NCBI RefSeq assembly: GCF_010692325.1
Contig: NZ_JAAHHW010000002.1
Location: 43,097-107,096 of the forward strand
Direction: 5' to 3'
Length of the DNA stretch: 64,000 nucleotides
Source: Moorena sp. SIO3I8
GTDB taxonomy: Bacteria > Cyanobacteriota > Cyanobacteriia > Cyanobacteriales > Coleofasciculaceae
The position numbers and the translations under genes are program-made. Each line of letters opens with the position of its first letter. The stretch's first letter is position 1. Shown piece by piece: positions 52,906 through 62,095 of the stretch. A model generated the notes under the pieces. It saw only the letters and a list, made by a program, of their open reading frames with translations, did no database searches and was not told where the DNA came from.

Positions 52906-54273
52906 TTGGGCAATACGATCCCAGAAGCGATCGCAGACCAAATTGCTCGGTTGAACTTAGATGGTTTAGAGTTGATTCGACAATACTCCCGCTTTTATCC
53001 CCAAAATGAATTGGCATCAGATGTGGTGGGTTATGTAAACATTTTCGATCATCTGGGTCAAGCGGGTCTAGAATACACCCAAGAAAAGTTCCTAGAACGA
53101 GAGATACGAAACATCCGACTGAGCCGTGCTGGGAATGGAGCCTTGATGCCAGGTCATGTGCCAGAAGGATTCATGCACCTTGATGACCTGCGGCTACAGC
53201 TAACTATCGATACTCGCCTGCAACGAGCGGCTCGCTCTGCCCTCAAGGAAACCATCAAGAAGTTTAAGGCAGAGCGTGGCAGTATCATAGTGATGAATGT
53301 ACACAATGGTTCCTTGTTAACCCTAGTTTGTGAGCCAACCTACAACCCCAATCAGTACTCCAAATTCGATGTCAGTTTGTTTAAAAATTGGGCACTGTCA
53401 GACTTGTATGAGCCTGGTTCGACATTCAAACCCCTAAACGTTGCGATCGCATTAGAAACTGGTATAATCACAGCCCAAACCTTGTTCAACGACACTGGTA
53501 AGATTCAAATTGGCGAATGGCCGATTCTCAACCATGACTATAAATCAGTAGGCGCTCGCGGGATGATCAATCCCACCAAGATTCTGCAACATTCCAGCAA
53601 TGTGGGCATGGTGAGGATGATGAGAAAGATGAAACCTGAGGTTTACTATGACTGGTTAGAGAAGCTAGGCTTAAAGCAAAAAGTAGGAATTGAGTTACCA
53701 GCTGAGACGGCTGGACAGCTCAAAAGTAAGTACAAGTTTAAAGTTTCCCCAATTGAACCAGCTACGGCTTCCTTTGGTCAAGGCTTTTCCTTAACGCCAA
53801 TTCAGCTAACTCAGATGCTAGGTGCCCTTGCCAATGGCGGTAAGCTAGTGACTCCCCATGTGGTTCGCGGACTATTTGACACCAAAGGGAATCCCCACTG
53901 GCAACCACGCCGTCCTGCACCGAGACGAGTATTTTCCCCCAACACTACTCGGACAGTGGTGGAAATGATGGAAACTGTAGTAACCGATGGTTCTGGAAAG
54001 GCATCCCGCATTCCTGGTTATCGGATTGGTGGTAAGACCGGTACAGCTCAGAAAGCCAGTCCTACTGGGGGCTATTACAGCGATGCCAAGATAACCAGCT
54101 TTGTGGGCATTTTGCCCGTAGAATCCCCCCGCTATGTAATCTTAGCAGTAGTCGATGAACCCCAAGGCAATGCCTTTGGTTCTACCGTAGCTGCACCATT
54201 AGTCAAATCAGTTATAGAAGCACTGATTGCCATTGAGCGAATTCCACCATCATCTCAAAACTTCCGGCAGTAG
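52906..54273 (+). CDS. 5'-truncated FtsI/PBP2-like transpeptidase
   Basis: This 455-residue ORF has an intact transpeptidase: SxxK (Ser172-Lys175, PGSTFKP), SxN (Ser230-Asn232) and KTGTAQ (377-382). The ftsI/PBP2 N-terminus is absent: no membrane anchor and only the end of the dimerisation domain (TIPEAIADQIARLNLDGLEL). The TTG start at 52906 is the first possible in this frame after an in-frame stop at 52810, and the open codons before it read SIDFAIAKNKGIRL with no Met. A soluble fragment or a pseudogene is likely. It may have been displaced from a full ftsI elsewhere. Confidence 0.75.
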   Translation: MGNTIPEAIADQIARLNLDGLELIRQYSRFYPQNELASDVVGYVNIFDHLGQAGLEYTQEKFLEREIRNIRLSRAGNGALMPGHVPEGFMHLDDLRLQLTIDTRLQRAARSALKETIKKFKAERGSIIVMNVHNGSLLTLVCEPTYNPNQYSKFDVSLFKNWALSDLYEPGSTFKPLNVAIALETGIITAQTLFNDTGKIQIGEWPILNHDYKSVGARGMINPTKILQHSSNVGMVRMMRKMKPEVYYDWLEKLGLKQKVGIELPAETAGQLKSKYKFKVSPIEPATASFGQGFSLTPIQLTQMLGALANGGKLVTPHVVRGLFDTKGNPHWQPRRPAPRRVFSPNTTRTVVEMMETVVTDGSGKASRIPGYRIGGKTGTAQKASPTGGYYSDAKITSFVGILPVESPRYVILAVVDEPQGNAFGSTVAAPLVKSVIEALIAIERIPPSSQNFRQ

Positions 54274-54461
54274 GTAAACTCTGTCTCTATGGCGATTACT
54301 GGTCAGCTAAGTTGATTAGCCTAGATGAGATTACGTTGCCCACCCGACTTTATACCAATTTTCCTCCCAATTTTATGGGCGCATCGCTATAGGGGTTATC
54401 ATACTTATGAGGTACACACACCGATATTTTACCTGTTCCCTGTTCCGGTGATCCGCTGTTG

Positions 54462-54505
54462 CCTACTCCCTACTCCCTACTCCCTACTCCCTACTCCCTA
54501 CTCCC
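54462..54505. repeat. (CCCTACT)n heptamer array
   Basis: Six or so copies of the heptamer lie between the PBP fragment and the thioredoxin-fold gene. Confidence 0.85.
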
Positions 54506-54535
54506 ATTAACCCCAATTGAGAACTGCTATAGATT

Positions 54536-56641
54536 TCAAGCTCTAGTTTGACTTGTCCGCACCTGTGCTAATAACTGATCAGTGTTAGTGGCTGCTGGTT
54601 TACAACTAAGTCCCTGACAAACTAAACCAATAACAGAATCTGGCAGATGGGTATCTAATTGATAAACACTGACGGGGAAATACCCACAGATGAGGCAGGT
54701 AAGTTGCTTAGCACCAGCGCGAATCAGAGTGCAATTGCGGTACCAATCTAAAGCAGTAAATATACTGGGACAGGATTGAGGGGATGTGTTGAGCACGCTA
54801 CTAAATGCTTTCAAGGCTTGCTCTGCTCGGTCAAGGTATCGGAGATCTTCAGTAAGTAAAGCCAGACGTACTAGGTTTGCGATCGCTACCCCATTGGCAG
54901 ATGGTGTGGCATTATCCGTATAACTGCGCTCGTGTACTAACAGTTGATCACTAGCGTCACTGGCAGCATTATAGTAACCACCATTATCCACACTCCACAG
55001 CAATTCATCAAACTCCTCCTGAACCTTAACCGCTTTCTCTAGCCAACTGGCGGGTGACAGGTTGGTCGGTTGCAGCTTTGAACCTTGGCCAAAAGGCCAA
55101 GGTTGTTCTACTGACAAACTTGCCTGATGTAAATCCAGTAGAGCTTTGATAAACAAAGCATAATCCTCAGACTGAGCCAGCACTGCCGGTTGACCATCAT
55201 AGTTTAGTCGGTGGAATCGTCCTGCTACCCATTGATTATTGAGGATGAATTGAGCAGCAACAGTTGCTAGTTGCCAATAGTCCGGTTCAAGAAACACACT
55301 ATAGGCTCGCGCTAGACCAGAAATCATTAAGCTATTCCAGGCAACAATCATTTTGGTGTCTGTTACTGGTGGAATTCTACCGAGCCAGTTCCGGGTTTTG
55401 GCCTCTTGATTGCTCTTGGCTGGTGGAAAGGTTTCCAGGAGATCGGGTTTGGCACCATAACGTGCTTCAAACAGTTTAGCCAAAGCAGCTTCAGTGTTCT
55501 GGGAAAACTGATCTGGGTAACGGCGCTGCAACACATTCTTGCCTTCAAAGTTGCCCTCTTTGGTCAGAGTAAATTCTTCCTCAATTGCTGTCAACTCCGA
55601 TGGGCTTAGCAGTTGTTCTAGTTCTGAATAACTCCAGACATAAAACTCCCCTTCTTCAGGTTCACTGTCTGCTGGGGTCGCGAAATTATCTGCATCTTGA
55701 GCAGCATAAAAGAAACCATTCGGAGCGGTCATTTCCCGCTTGAGCCATTGAACTGTTCCTGCGATCGCTCGTTTAAAAGCGGCTTCCTGAATACCTGCAC
55801 TCCACAAATCTACCAAGTACTCCACAATCTGCCCATTGTCATAGAGCATTTTTTCAAAGTGGGGTACTGTCCAAGTGGGGTCAACTGTGTAGCGATGAAA
55901 CCCCCCAGCCACATGATCGTAAATACCGCCCTGAGCTAAGTCTAGTCCCCGCTTTGCACAAGCCTGCTCTGGGTTATACTCCGATGCCCAATCGAAGCGA
56001 GTAACCCGTAGTGCCATACTGGCATAGGGAATCATGGGGAAACGTGGACCTGGATTGAGAGCATTAACCACACCCACACTAACTTGCCCACCGATAAAGA
56101 GCAAATCATCACCAAGCTGCTCTGATTCGGGTAGTACCGCTGCCTGTTGGAGGTATGCCAAGATATCTTCTTTGAAGGTGTTAAGCTTGCCTTTTTCTAA
56201 ATCATAGAAGCGACGAATTGATTGGAGCAACTGCAAAAACCCCGGGCGTCCGTAGCGTGGTTCCACAGGGAAGTAGGTACCTCCATAAAATGGCACCAAG
56301 TCATCCGGTGTCAGGAAAATATTAAGGGGCCAGCCTCCTTGACCTGTCATCATCTGCAATGCTAGCATGTAAATACTATCAATATCGGGTCTTTCTTCCC
56401 GGTCTAGCTTAATCGGAAGAAAATTAGCATTCATATACTGGGCAATTGCCTGATTGGAAAACGCTTCGCCCTCCATCACCGTACACCAGTGGCAGCTAGA
56501 GTAACCGATAGATAGGAAAATTGGCCTATCTTGTTTTTTTGCCGTTAATAGCGCTTCTTCACACCAAGGCCACCAATCGATCGGATTTTCAGCATGCTTA
56601 CGTAGATAAAGGCTTTGGGATTGGGCAAGGCGGTTAGTCAT
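54536..56641 (-). CDS. YyaL-type thioredoxin-domain protein (DUF255)
   Basis: This 701-residue protein has an N-terminal thioredoxin-like domain with the family CHWC (GYSSCHWCTVMEGEAF, about 46-61) and RPDIDSIYMLALQMMTGQGGWPLN, followed by an alpha/alpha barrel-like region. This is the conserved YyaL/SPATA20 family, of unknown substrate. In the C-terminal half a palindromic repeat encodes about residues 513-520 (QPWPFGQG). The start is followed by NRLAQSQSLYLRKHAENPIDWW, as in homologues. It is probably cytoplasmic, as no signal peptide is visible. Confidence 0.9.
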   Translation of the reverse strand: MTNRLAQSQSLYLRKHAENPIDWWPWCEEALLTAKKQDRPIFLSIGYSSCHWCTVMEGEAFSNQAIAQYMNANFLPIKLDREERPDIDSIYMLALQMMTGQGGWPLNIFLTPDDLVPFYGGTYFPVEPRYGRPGFLQLLQSIRRFYDLEKGKLNTFKEDILAYLQQAAVLPESEQLGDDLLFIGGQVSVGVVNALNPGPRFPMIPYASMALRVTRFDWASEYNPEQACAKRGLDLAQGGIYDHVAGGFHRYTVDPTWTVPHFEKMLYDNGQIVEYLVDLWSAGIQEAAFKRAIAGTVQWLKREMTAPNGFFYAAQDADNFATPADSEPEEGEFYVWSYSELEQLLSPSELTAIEEEFTLTKEGNFEGKNVLQRRYPDQFSQNTEAALAKLFEARYGAKPDLLETFPPAKSNQEAKTRNWLGRIPPVTDTKMIVAWNSLMISGLARAYSVFLEPDYWQLATVAAQFILNNQWVAGRFHRLNYDGQPAVLAQSEDYALFIKALLDLHQASLSVEQPWPFGQGSKLQPTNLSPASWLEKAVKVQEEFDELLWSVDNGGYYNAASDASDQLLVHERSYTDNATPSANGVAIANLVRLALLTEDLRYLDRAEQALKAFSSVLNTSPQSCPSIFTALDWYRNCTLIRAGAKQLTCLICGYFPVSVYQLDTHLPDSVIGLVCQGLSCKPAATNTDQLLAQVRTSQTRA

Positions 56642-57020
56642 GACAACTTCAGTAGTCGCTTCACCTTCAGTCTACCTTGGTGAGTACTGAATCATTGAGG
56701 TATTTGCCGTTAGTTATTTGTCGTTAGTCATTTGTGATTCACTAGGGTTCTTAGGGTCGTTACAAATCACATTCCGCAGGTTAGCTTGGATATAGAATAT
56801 TTTTTACGACACTATGGGAAACTGAGCGATCGCAAGTTCAGCCATTATCAAAAATCCTAACCAATTGAGAATAAAGCTGGGCAAAATGGCTCTTCATACT
56901 CAAATCAATGAAACCTTTGCAGGATATAGCTTTGGCTTGTAAGCAAAGAGAAAATTATTCAAATTGAGGACAAACCTGCGGAATGTGGGTTACAAATCAC
57001 CAATGACCAATGACCAATCA
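56642..57020. other. 379-bp gap holding one TIR element
   Basis: It contains a TIR-bounded element at about 56759-57000 (listed separately), one GCGATCGC, and no gene. Confidence 0.6.
56759..57000. mobile_element. TIR element with flanking direct repeats
   Basis: Inverted 15-bp arms CACATTCCGCAGGTT (56768-56782) and AACCTGCGGAATGTG (56973-56987) bound about 220 bp. GTTACAAATCAC occurs at both outer sides (56759-56770 and 56989-57000), which looks like a target duplication. It has no transposase ORF. Confidence 0.65.
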
Positions 57021-59306
57021 CTATGAAACTTTGGTTTCCTCAAAAGTATTGCCAAAGTAATGATGATAGTAATCATAGGCACCGGTAGTGTACCCTTTTA
57101 AACCATTAGCAACTATACCCAATACTGTGCTATGAGCAATTCTCAATTCCGAGAGAGCTTCTTTAAACAAAACTTGGTTAGCTTTCCCTAAGCCTACCAC
57201 CATCAATATCCCATTGGTATTAGGCTCCAGAAGTCTTGCATCCGCCAGACCAAGTAGGGGAGGGGTATCAAAAATTACTAGCTCAAACCGCTCTTTGAGA
57301 TATTGAACTAAATTGTGCATCTTTTGGGAATTGAGAAGCCGGGTGGGGTCGGGGGAAATTTGACCAGCAGTTAGGACAGAAAGATTTTCCTCTAGAGGCG
57401 ATCGCTGAATCACATCATCAACCTTGATTTCGCTAGAAATAACATCGCTCAGTCCCCACAAATTAGGTAAATCCATCTTCTGATGAATCTGAGGAAAGCG
57501 CAGATTACCATCTACGAGTAAAACCTTTTGCCCCATTGCTGCTGCTGCCAGGGCTAAGAATATAGCCGTAGTGGATTTACCATCTGCTGGTTCAGCAGAA
57601 CTTACCACTATAGCGCTAATGGGTTTCTCAGAATACAGACATTGGAGATTAACTTGGAGACAGCGAAAAGCCTCTAAAAGAGGAGAAATCTGGTAACTAC
57701 CAGATCCCACACCGAGTTGTGGAGCTGAGGCTTCCGGCTCGGGTATTATGCCCACACCAGTAACAGTAGTGCATTTCTGGAGTTCTTTGTTAAAGGGGAT
57801 TGTGCCTAATATTGGTAAGCGAGTATACTCTTTGAGATCGTCGGTGCTGTTAAGTAACTGATGTAACTTTTCTGCTAAAAACCCAGCTGTGGCACCTGCA
57901 ACTATCCCTGCTGCTGCACTTAGGAGCAAAGTATCAGGCAAATTGGGGGATATTGGTTTTTGAGGTTGTTGCGGCTCAACAATTGTCTGCCAAGGGATGC
58001 TGGTTTTAGCTGACTCAAGTTCCAAAGTTTCCCGAACTGACTCAAAGCGGTTTAGGCTTTCTGTTGCTTCCTCAATCTTCTGCTTGAGTTCTGTATATCG
58101 ATGGGCAATCACAGCTAGCTGTTTGAGTTGTTCACTCATCAGACTTTCCCCTTTAGTGATTGCGGCCTGGCGCATCTCTAAAACCTTGATTTGGTTCGCC
58201 GTCTCTACTAGCTGAATCAAATTTAGGCGAAGTGTACTTGAAGAACCCGATTGACGATTGCCACCAAACTCTTGAATACGGCTAGTCATCACCCTTTCTG
58301 CTTCCTGACTTAACAGGGGGAGTAAATTTTGCTGTTGTTGCCTTAATCCTTTAAAGGTAGATTGGTTTTCCTTGAATTGTACCAAATCCAACACCATCTG
58401 ACTTTCTACAGTAGAAAGTTGGCTGAGCAATTGTTGATAACGGGGTGTTGCGATCAGGTTAGCTACTGCTTCTGCTTGCTGTGACGATAGCCCCAACTGA
58501 CCTTTGAGTTTACCATACAGTATAATCGTGTCTCGCAGCTGAGTTTGGGTAGCTTGTCTGTGTTCGACAATAGCATTGACCCGATTCGTCAACAGTTGAC
58601 CCTGAAGTTGTGGATTAATCAGGTTGTACTTCTGCTGGAGTTGCTGGAGTTGTAGCTGGAGCTGATTAATTTGCCCTTGTATTTTCGGCTGCTGATTCGA
58701 GACAAATTGAATGCCTTGTCTGATGCTAGCCTCTTGTTGTTGCTGAGAGTACTCGATGTAGCCCAGAGCAACCTTTTCCAAAACAAATTCAATTCTTTCC
58801 GGGTCTGAATCTTGGTAGGCAACTTCTAAAATTTTGGTTTCTCCCAGTCGGGATACCATGATTCCTTCCCGGAGAGTATGATAGTTTATTTCTGGATATT
58901 GGGTTTGAATTTGCTCCACAATCTCAGACATAACCTGAGGAGAGCTTAATAGCTGAATTTGAGTGTCATAGTCGAAACTTGTAGTTGGAGCAGCAATGCT
59001 ATTTCCCCCGGGTTTTCCCTGTAACTCAAACGGGTCTTCACCAGAGCTAGGTTCGAGTAACAGTTGGAATTTGCCTTCATAGATTGGAACTACACTTAAG
59101 GTTTTGGCAATAATTCCGGATATGATAGTAAGCGCCACCCCTGCCATCAAGATAGCTCGACGACGAGCAGCAGCTAATATACGACGCAGATCGAGTTTGC
59201 TGGCTTCCAACTCATGGACTCCCCCTGTTAGTTGTGGAGAAGATCGATACTGCTGTTGACCACTAGGGTTAAATAGGGACGGCTTATAAGCTCCTTGGGA
59301 ACCCAT
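57021..59306 (-). CDS. Wzc-like polysaccharide co-polymerase/tyrosine autokinase
   Basis: This 761-residue inner-membrane protein has an N-terminal Wzz-like region with membrane segments near 50-72 and about 465-490, coiled coils between, and a C-terminal BY-kinase with Walker A (EPADGKSTT), Walker A' (VLLVDGNLRF) and Walker B (VIFDTPP). The C-terminus ends in a tyrosine cluster (YTTGAYDYYHHYF) for autophosphorylation. It controls chain length and export of capsule or exopolysaccharide. The adjacent GT4 gene supports a polysaccharide role. Confidence 0.93.
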   Translation of the reverse strand: MGSQGAYKPSLFNPSGQQQYRSSPQLTGGVHELEASKLDLRRILAAARRRAILMAGVALTIISGIIAKTLSVVPIYEGKFQLLLEPSSGEDPFELQGKPGGNSIAAPTTSFDYDTQIQLLSSPQVMSEIVEQIQTQYPEINYHTLREGIMVSRLGETKILEVAYQDSDPERIEFVLEKVALGYIEYSQQQQEASIRQGIQFVSNQQPKIQGQINQLQLQLQQLQQKYNLINPQLQGQLLTNRVNAIVEHRQATQTQLRDTIILYGKLKGQLGLSSQQAEAVANLIATPRYQQLLSQLSTVESQMVLDLVQFKENQSTFKGLRQQQQNLLPLLSQEAERVMTSRIQEFGGNRQSGSSSTLRLNLIQLVETANQIKVLEMRQAAITKGESLMSEQLKQLAVIAHRYTELKQKIEEATESLNRFESVRETLELESAKTSIPWQTIVEPQQPQKPISPNLPDTLLLSAAAGIVAGATAGFLAEKLHQLLNSTDDLKEYTRLPILGTIPFNKELQKCTTVTGVGIIPEPEASAPQLGVGSGSYQISPLLEAFRCLQVNLQCLYSEKPISAIVVSSAEPADGKSTTAIFLALAAAAMGQKVLLVDGNLRFPQIHQKMDLPNLWGLSDVISSEIKVDDVIQRSPLEENLSVLTAGQISPDPTRLLNSQKMHNLVQYLKERFELVIFDTPPLLGLADARLLEPNTNGILMVVGLGKANQVLFKEALSELRIAHSTVLGIVANGLKGYTTGAYDYYHHYFGNTFEETKVS

Positions 59307-59726
59307 AATTCTTCTTCTTGCTACTTGGGGATTGGGAATTGGAGATTGGATAACTGGTAGGATGCATAAACCATAGTTACATGCTAGTTACAGGAACATC
59401 AGGAATGATCAGCGCGGCTTTGTGATCAGTATCGATTAGCCCGAAGGGCTACGCTACGCGAACAGCAATAACCTTTAATTTTCCTTGCTTGAAGGTGAAA
59501 ACAAGAAAGTTGATTTAACATCATTCCTCAGCAAGAGGCAATCGCAAACAAAATAGAGGATATCCAATTTACCAAACTTTCCCAATTTACAGATACAAGA
59601 GTTCTGCAACCCATCAGGATGAATAAGATGAAGGAAAAAGGCAAAAGGAATAGTAGCGTCGTAACTTTATCCTTTAACCTTTGAGATCTATCCTGATTGC
59701 CAGGGAATGAATGTGCCCAATAGATT
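59307..59726. other. 420-bp gap upstream of the Wzc-like gene
   Basis: It contains a GCCCGAAGGGCTACGCTACGCGAACA unit near 59440-59465 and no ORF that I trust. An ORF on the minus strand (59528-59779) is only a shadow of the glycosyltransferase end. Confidence 0.55.
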
Positions 59727-60995
59727 TCAGGCACTAGTTGTTGCCAAATTCTCTGATTTTGCTTCCAGCAAGCTCTCATAGAGCTGACTCAGCTGATGGG
59801 CAACACCATTCCAGCTAAACATATTTTCTACCCTTGCTCTTGCCCCTAAGCCAAGTTGATTTTTCCAGTCGTGATCCGAGAGAATCCGGTCGATAGCAGC
59901 CGCAAAAGCATCAGCATCTTTGGGTGGTGCCAGTAAGCCAGTTTCTTCAGATACAACGGTAAACTGAAGACCACCGACATCACTAGCTACTACAGGGGTG
60001 GCACTAGCCATGGCTTCGATGGCAACTAAACCAAAAGGTTCGTAGTGACTTGGTACTACGCAAACATCAGCTGCCGCATAATAAGCTGGAAGTAGTTCAT
60101 CAGCAATGCGTCCAGGAAATGTGGTGATAGTTTGCAGTTCCAATTCAGCTACAATCCCTTCAATGCGATCGCGTTCCATACCATCTTTCTCACCAGGACG
60201 AGAACCACCACCAATAATCAGCTTTAAGTTAGCATCACCCCGTAACTGGGAGGAACCAACAGCTCGAACTAGGGTTTCAATGCCCTTGCGTTCGTCAAAC
60301 CGTCCCACGTAAAAGATGATTTTGTTTTCAGGGCTAAGTCCAAGTTTTTGCCGTGCTTCTAAGCGGTTAATCTTGCCAAATCGGTCAATGTCGGTACCAC
60401 AGGGAATAATATCAATGTCGCCCTTACTGGAAACTAGCGATCGCATGTGTTCTTGTTCTTGGGGAGATGTAGCCACAATGCGTTCTGCTGTTTCTAGCAC
60501 TGCTTTTTCTATCTCCAAGCGAGTAGCAGCAATCTTCGGAATTGTTTCTACTGACTCGTATTTAACTGCGCCTAGGGAGTGATAGGTGTGAAGTTGAATG
60601 AGGGATTGACGCTTCTTCCACTCCATACCCACCCAAGCCGAAAGCCAGTAGTTTGTATGTACTATTGAGTAGGTAATGCCTGATTGCTCCTGAAACTTAA
60701 GCAATTCGGTTAAAAACTCACCGCAGTATTCAAAAATCTCTTGCCGTGGCACAAATGCTTTTGGACCAGCAGTTAGGCGAATAGTGCGACAACCCGGAGT
60801 ATGTTCAACGATTGTGGCTTGGTTGGAACTGGAGAGGCGAGTAAACATATCGACCTGCCACCCTTGCTTAGCAAGAGCTTCACCCACTTGGCGCACATAC
60901 ACATTCTGTCCTCCAGCTTCTTCCTTACCGATTTCTATCGCTGGATCTCCGTGAACGGATATCAGAGCAATGTGCTGTGTATTTTTCGTATTCAT
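59727..60995 (-). CDS. GT4-family glycosyltransferase
   Basis: This 422-residue GT-B enzyme starts HIALISVHGDPAIEIGKEEAGGQNVYVRQVGEAL, typical of sucrose-phosphate-synthase-like and MshA-like GT4 enzymes, with EX7E region EPFGLVAIEAMASATPVVASDVGGL and IIFYVGRFDERKG. It uses an NDP-sugar to extend a polysaccharide or glycolipid. The gene is upstream of the Wzc-like gene on the same strand, so both may belong to an exopolysaccharide locus. The sugar donor is not known. Confidence 0.9.
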   Translation of the reverse strand: MNTKNTQHIALISVHGDPAIEIGKEEAGGQNVYVRQVGEALAKQGWQVDMFTRLSSSNQATIVEHTPGCRTIRLTAGPKAFVPRQEIFEYCGEFLTELLKFQEQSGITYSIVHTNYWLSAWVGMEWKKRQSLIQLHTYHSLGAVKYESVETIPKIAATRLEIEKAVLETAERIVATSPQEQEHMRSLVSSKGDIDIIPCGTDIDRFGKINRLEARQKLGLSPENKIIFYVGRFDERKGIETLVRAVGSSQLRGDANLKLIIGGGSRPGEKDGMERDRIEGIVAELELQTITTFPGRIADELLPAYYAAADVCVVPSHYEPFGLVAIEAMASATPVVASDVGGLQFTVVSEETGLLAPPKDADAFAAAIDRILSDHDWKNQLGLGARARVENMFSWNGVAHQLSQLYESLLEAKSENLATTSA

Positions 60996-61398
60996 AGGCT
61001 TTTTTTATGTTGGAGCTTACAGAAGGTTTTCAGGTACGGGGAGTCTGACCTCTATCCGGCTAAACCCTCAGCGTCGAGCTTTTACACACTCACTTAACAA
61101 ATTTTAACCTCTCAGGTGTGCTTAACACATCAGTGGATGGAAGTAAATTTTTAACAATTAATTTATAATAATCTTAACTTACTTGGCTACATTATATGGT
61201 AGATAATCTTTCTCAGACGCTTCTGGGCTTTCAGGCACGTCTTAATAGCTGGCTGATCTACCTCACTTAAAACTAGTGCATCAGTCAGAGATTGGTAGAG
61301 TCCGAGAGTCATCATAGATTTTCGAGATCATTTTCGTATTGCAGTGGTGTGAGCGATCGCTCATAGTTTCTCATCATAGAATTTACCCAAAAAATTGG
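60996..61398. other. intergenic DNA upstream of the GT gene
   Basis: AT-rich unique DNA with a single GCGATCGC near 61353 and a TTACCCAAAAAATTGGGTAA palindrome beginning at 61383. No gene is seen. Confidence 0.5.
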
Positions 61399-61437
61399 GT
61401 AATCGCGCCCCGTCCTTCGTTCGACGGCTTTTTTTTT
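61383..61437 (+). terminator. palindrome plus terminator-like hairpin
   Basis: TTACCCAA/TTGGGTAA (61383-61402) is followed by CCGTC/GACGG (61410-61427) and nine Ts (61429-61437). It could end a transcript or be the left-end hairpin of the decayed element listed next. Confidence 0.5.
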
Positions 61438-61817
61438 AAACTTTTTATTGACAGTTTGTACTAGGTGTGCTACTATAAAATCCTAAACAATAGACTTTTA
61501 AACTAGAGAGATACTATCTAACCATAAGTAGGCAACGTAAAAAATATGTATCAGATACATATTGCGTAATTTAGTCTAACGACTTAAACGTCTATAAATT
61601 TAGATAAAAAAAGTATCTATCTATATAAAAAAAAGATCTAAAAAAAAGGTACGGTGGGGCACACCGGAACCGGGATCATTGATCAATCACGCTCATGGAG
61701 AATTGTCCTCTACTCTCCCTGACTCCGGTTTGGGTGAGCAAGACAGCAAGGCCGTAGGCCACGCTACGCGAACGCTGAAATGAGAATCCCCGTCCTTCCA
61801 GGGCGGGGAGTGTCAAA
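61399..61817 (+). mobile_element. decayed TnpB (IS200/IS605-type) element
   Basis: A left-end-like hairpin and a promoter-like stretch (TTGACA near 61449, TATAAA near 61475) are followed at 61651-61722 by a C-terminal tnpB relic (TVGHTGTG...VLYSP, stop TGA at 61720) and a right-end hairpin CCCCGTCC/GGGCGGGG (61788-61808) then GTGTCAAA. The catalytic ORF is gone. A CTACGCGAACG repeat is inserted at about 61750-61774. Confidence 0.7.
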
Positions 61818-61855
61818 AGCTCAAAAATGTGCTATCATGGATAGACACTACCTTG

Positions 61856-61944
61856 GAGAGGTGGCTGAGTGGTCGAAAGCGGCAGATTGCTAATCTGTTG
61901 ATAGGTTCAGGCCTATCCGAGGGTTCGAATCCCTCCCTCTCCGT
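61856..61944 (+). tRNA. tRNA-Ser (anticodon GCU)
   Basis: An 89-base class II tRNA has acceptor arms GGAGAGG (61856-61862) and CCTCTCC (61937-61943), the D-arm TGAGTGGTCGAAAG, anticodon loop with GCT (ATTGCTAAT), a long variable arm and TTCGAAT. The CCA is not encoded. It reads AGC/AGU serine codons. It begins about 40 bases after the decayed TnpB right end. Confidence 0.95.
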
Positions 61945-61992
61945 TGAGTATCCTCAACTGGCAAAAATCAAACTTTCGTTGCTTGGAAAAGC

Positions 61993-62035
61993 GGTGCGGC
62001 CCCGCGCTTTTTAAAAGCGCTAGGGAACGGGCACC
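61993..62035. repeat. GC-rich stem-loop downstream of tRNA-Ser
   Basis: An inner hairpin GCGCTTTT/AAAAGCGC (62004-62020) lies inside outer arms GGTGC and GCACC (61993-61997 and 62031-62035). It may end the tRNA transcript or be a palindromic repeat; no T-run follows. Confidence 0.5.
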
Positions 62036-62095
62036 AAGAGATCTGGAAAATTTGATTAAGTCTACCTAGCTCAATAGCTTCTATTTGTCCCTTTT

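Noticed and set aside
59528..59779. 83-residue minus ORF upstream of the Wzc-like gene
   Set aside because: It overlaps the end of the glycosyltransferase in another frame and is not gene-like.
61829..62014. 61-residue ORF covering the tRNA
   Set aside because: It is the translation of the tRNA-Ser gene itself.
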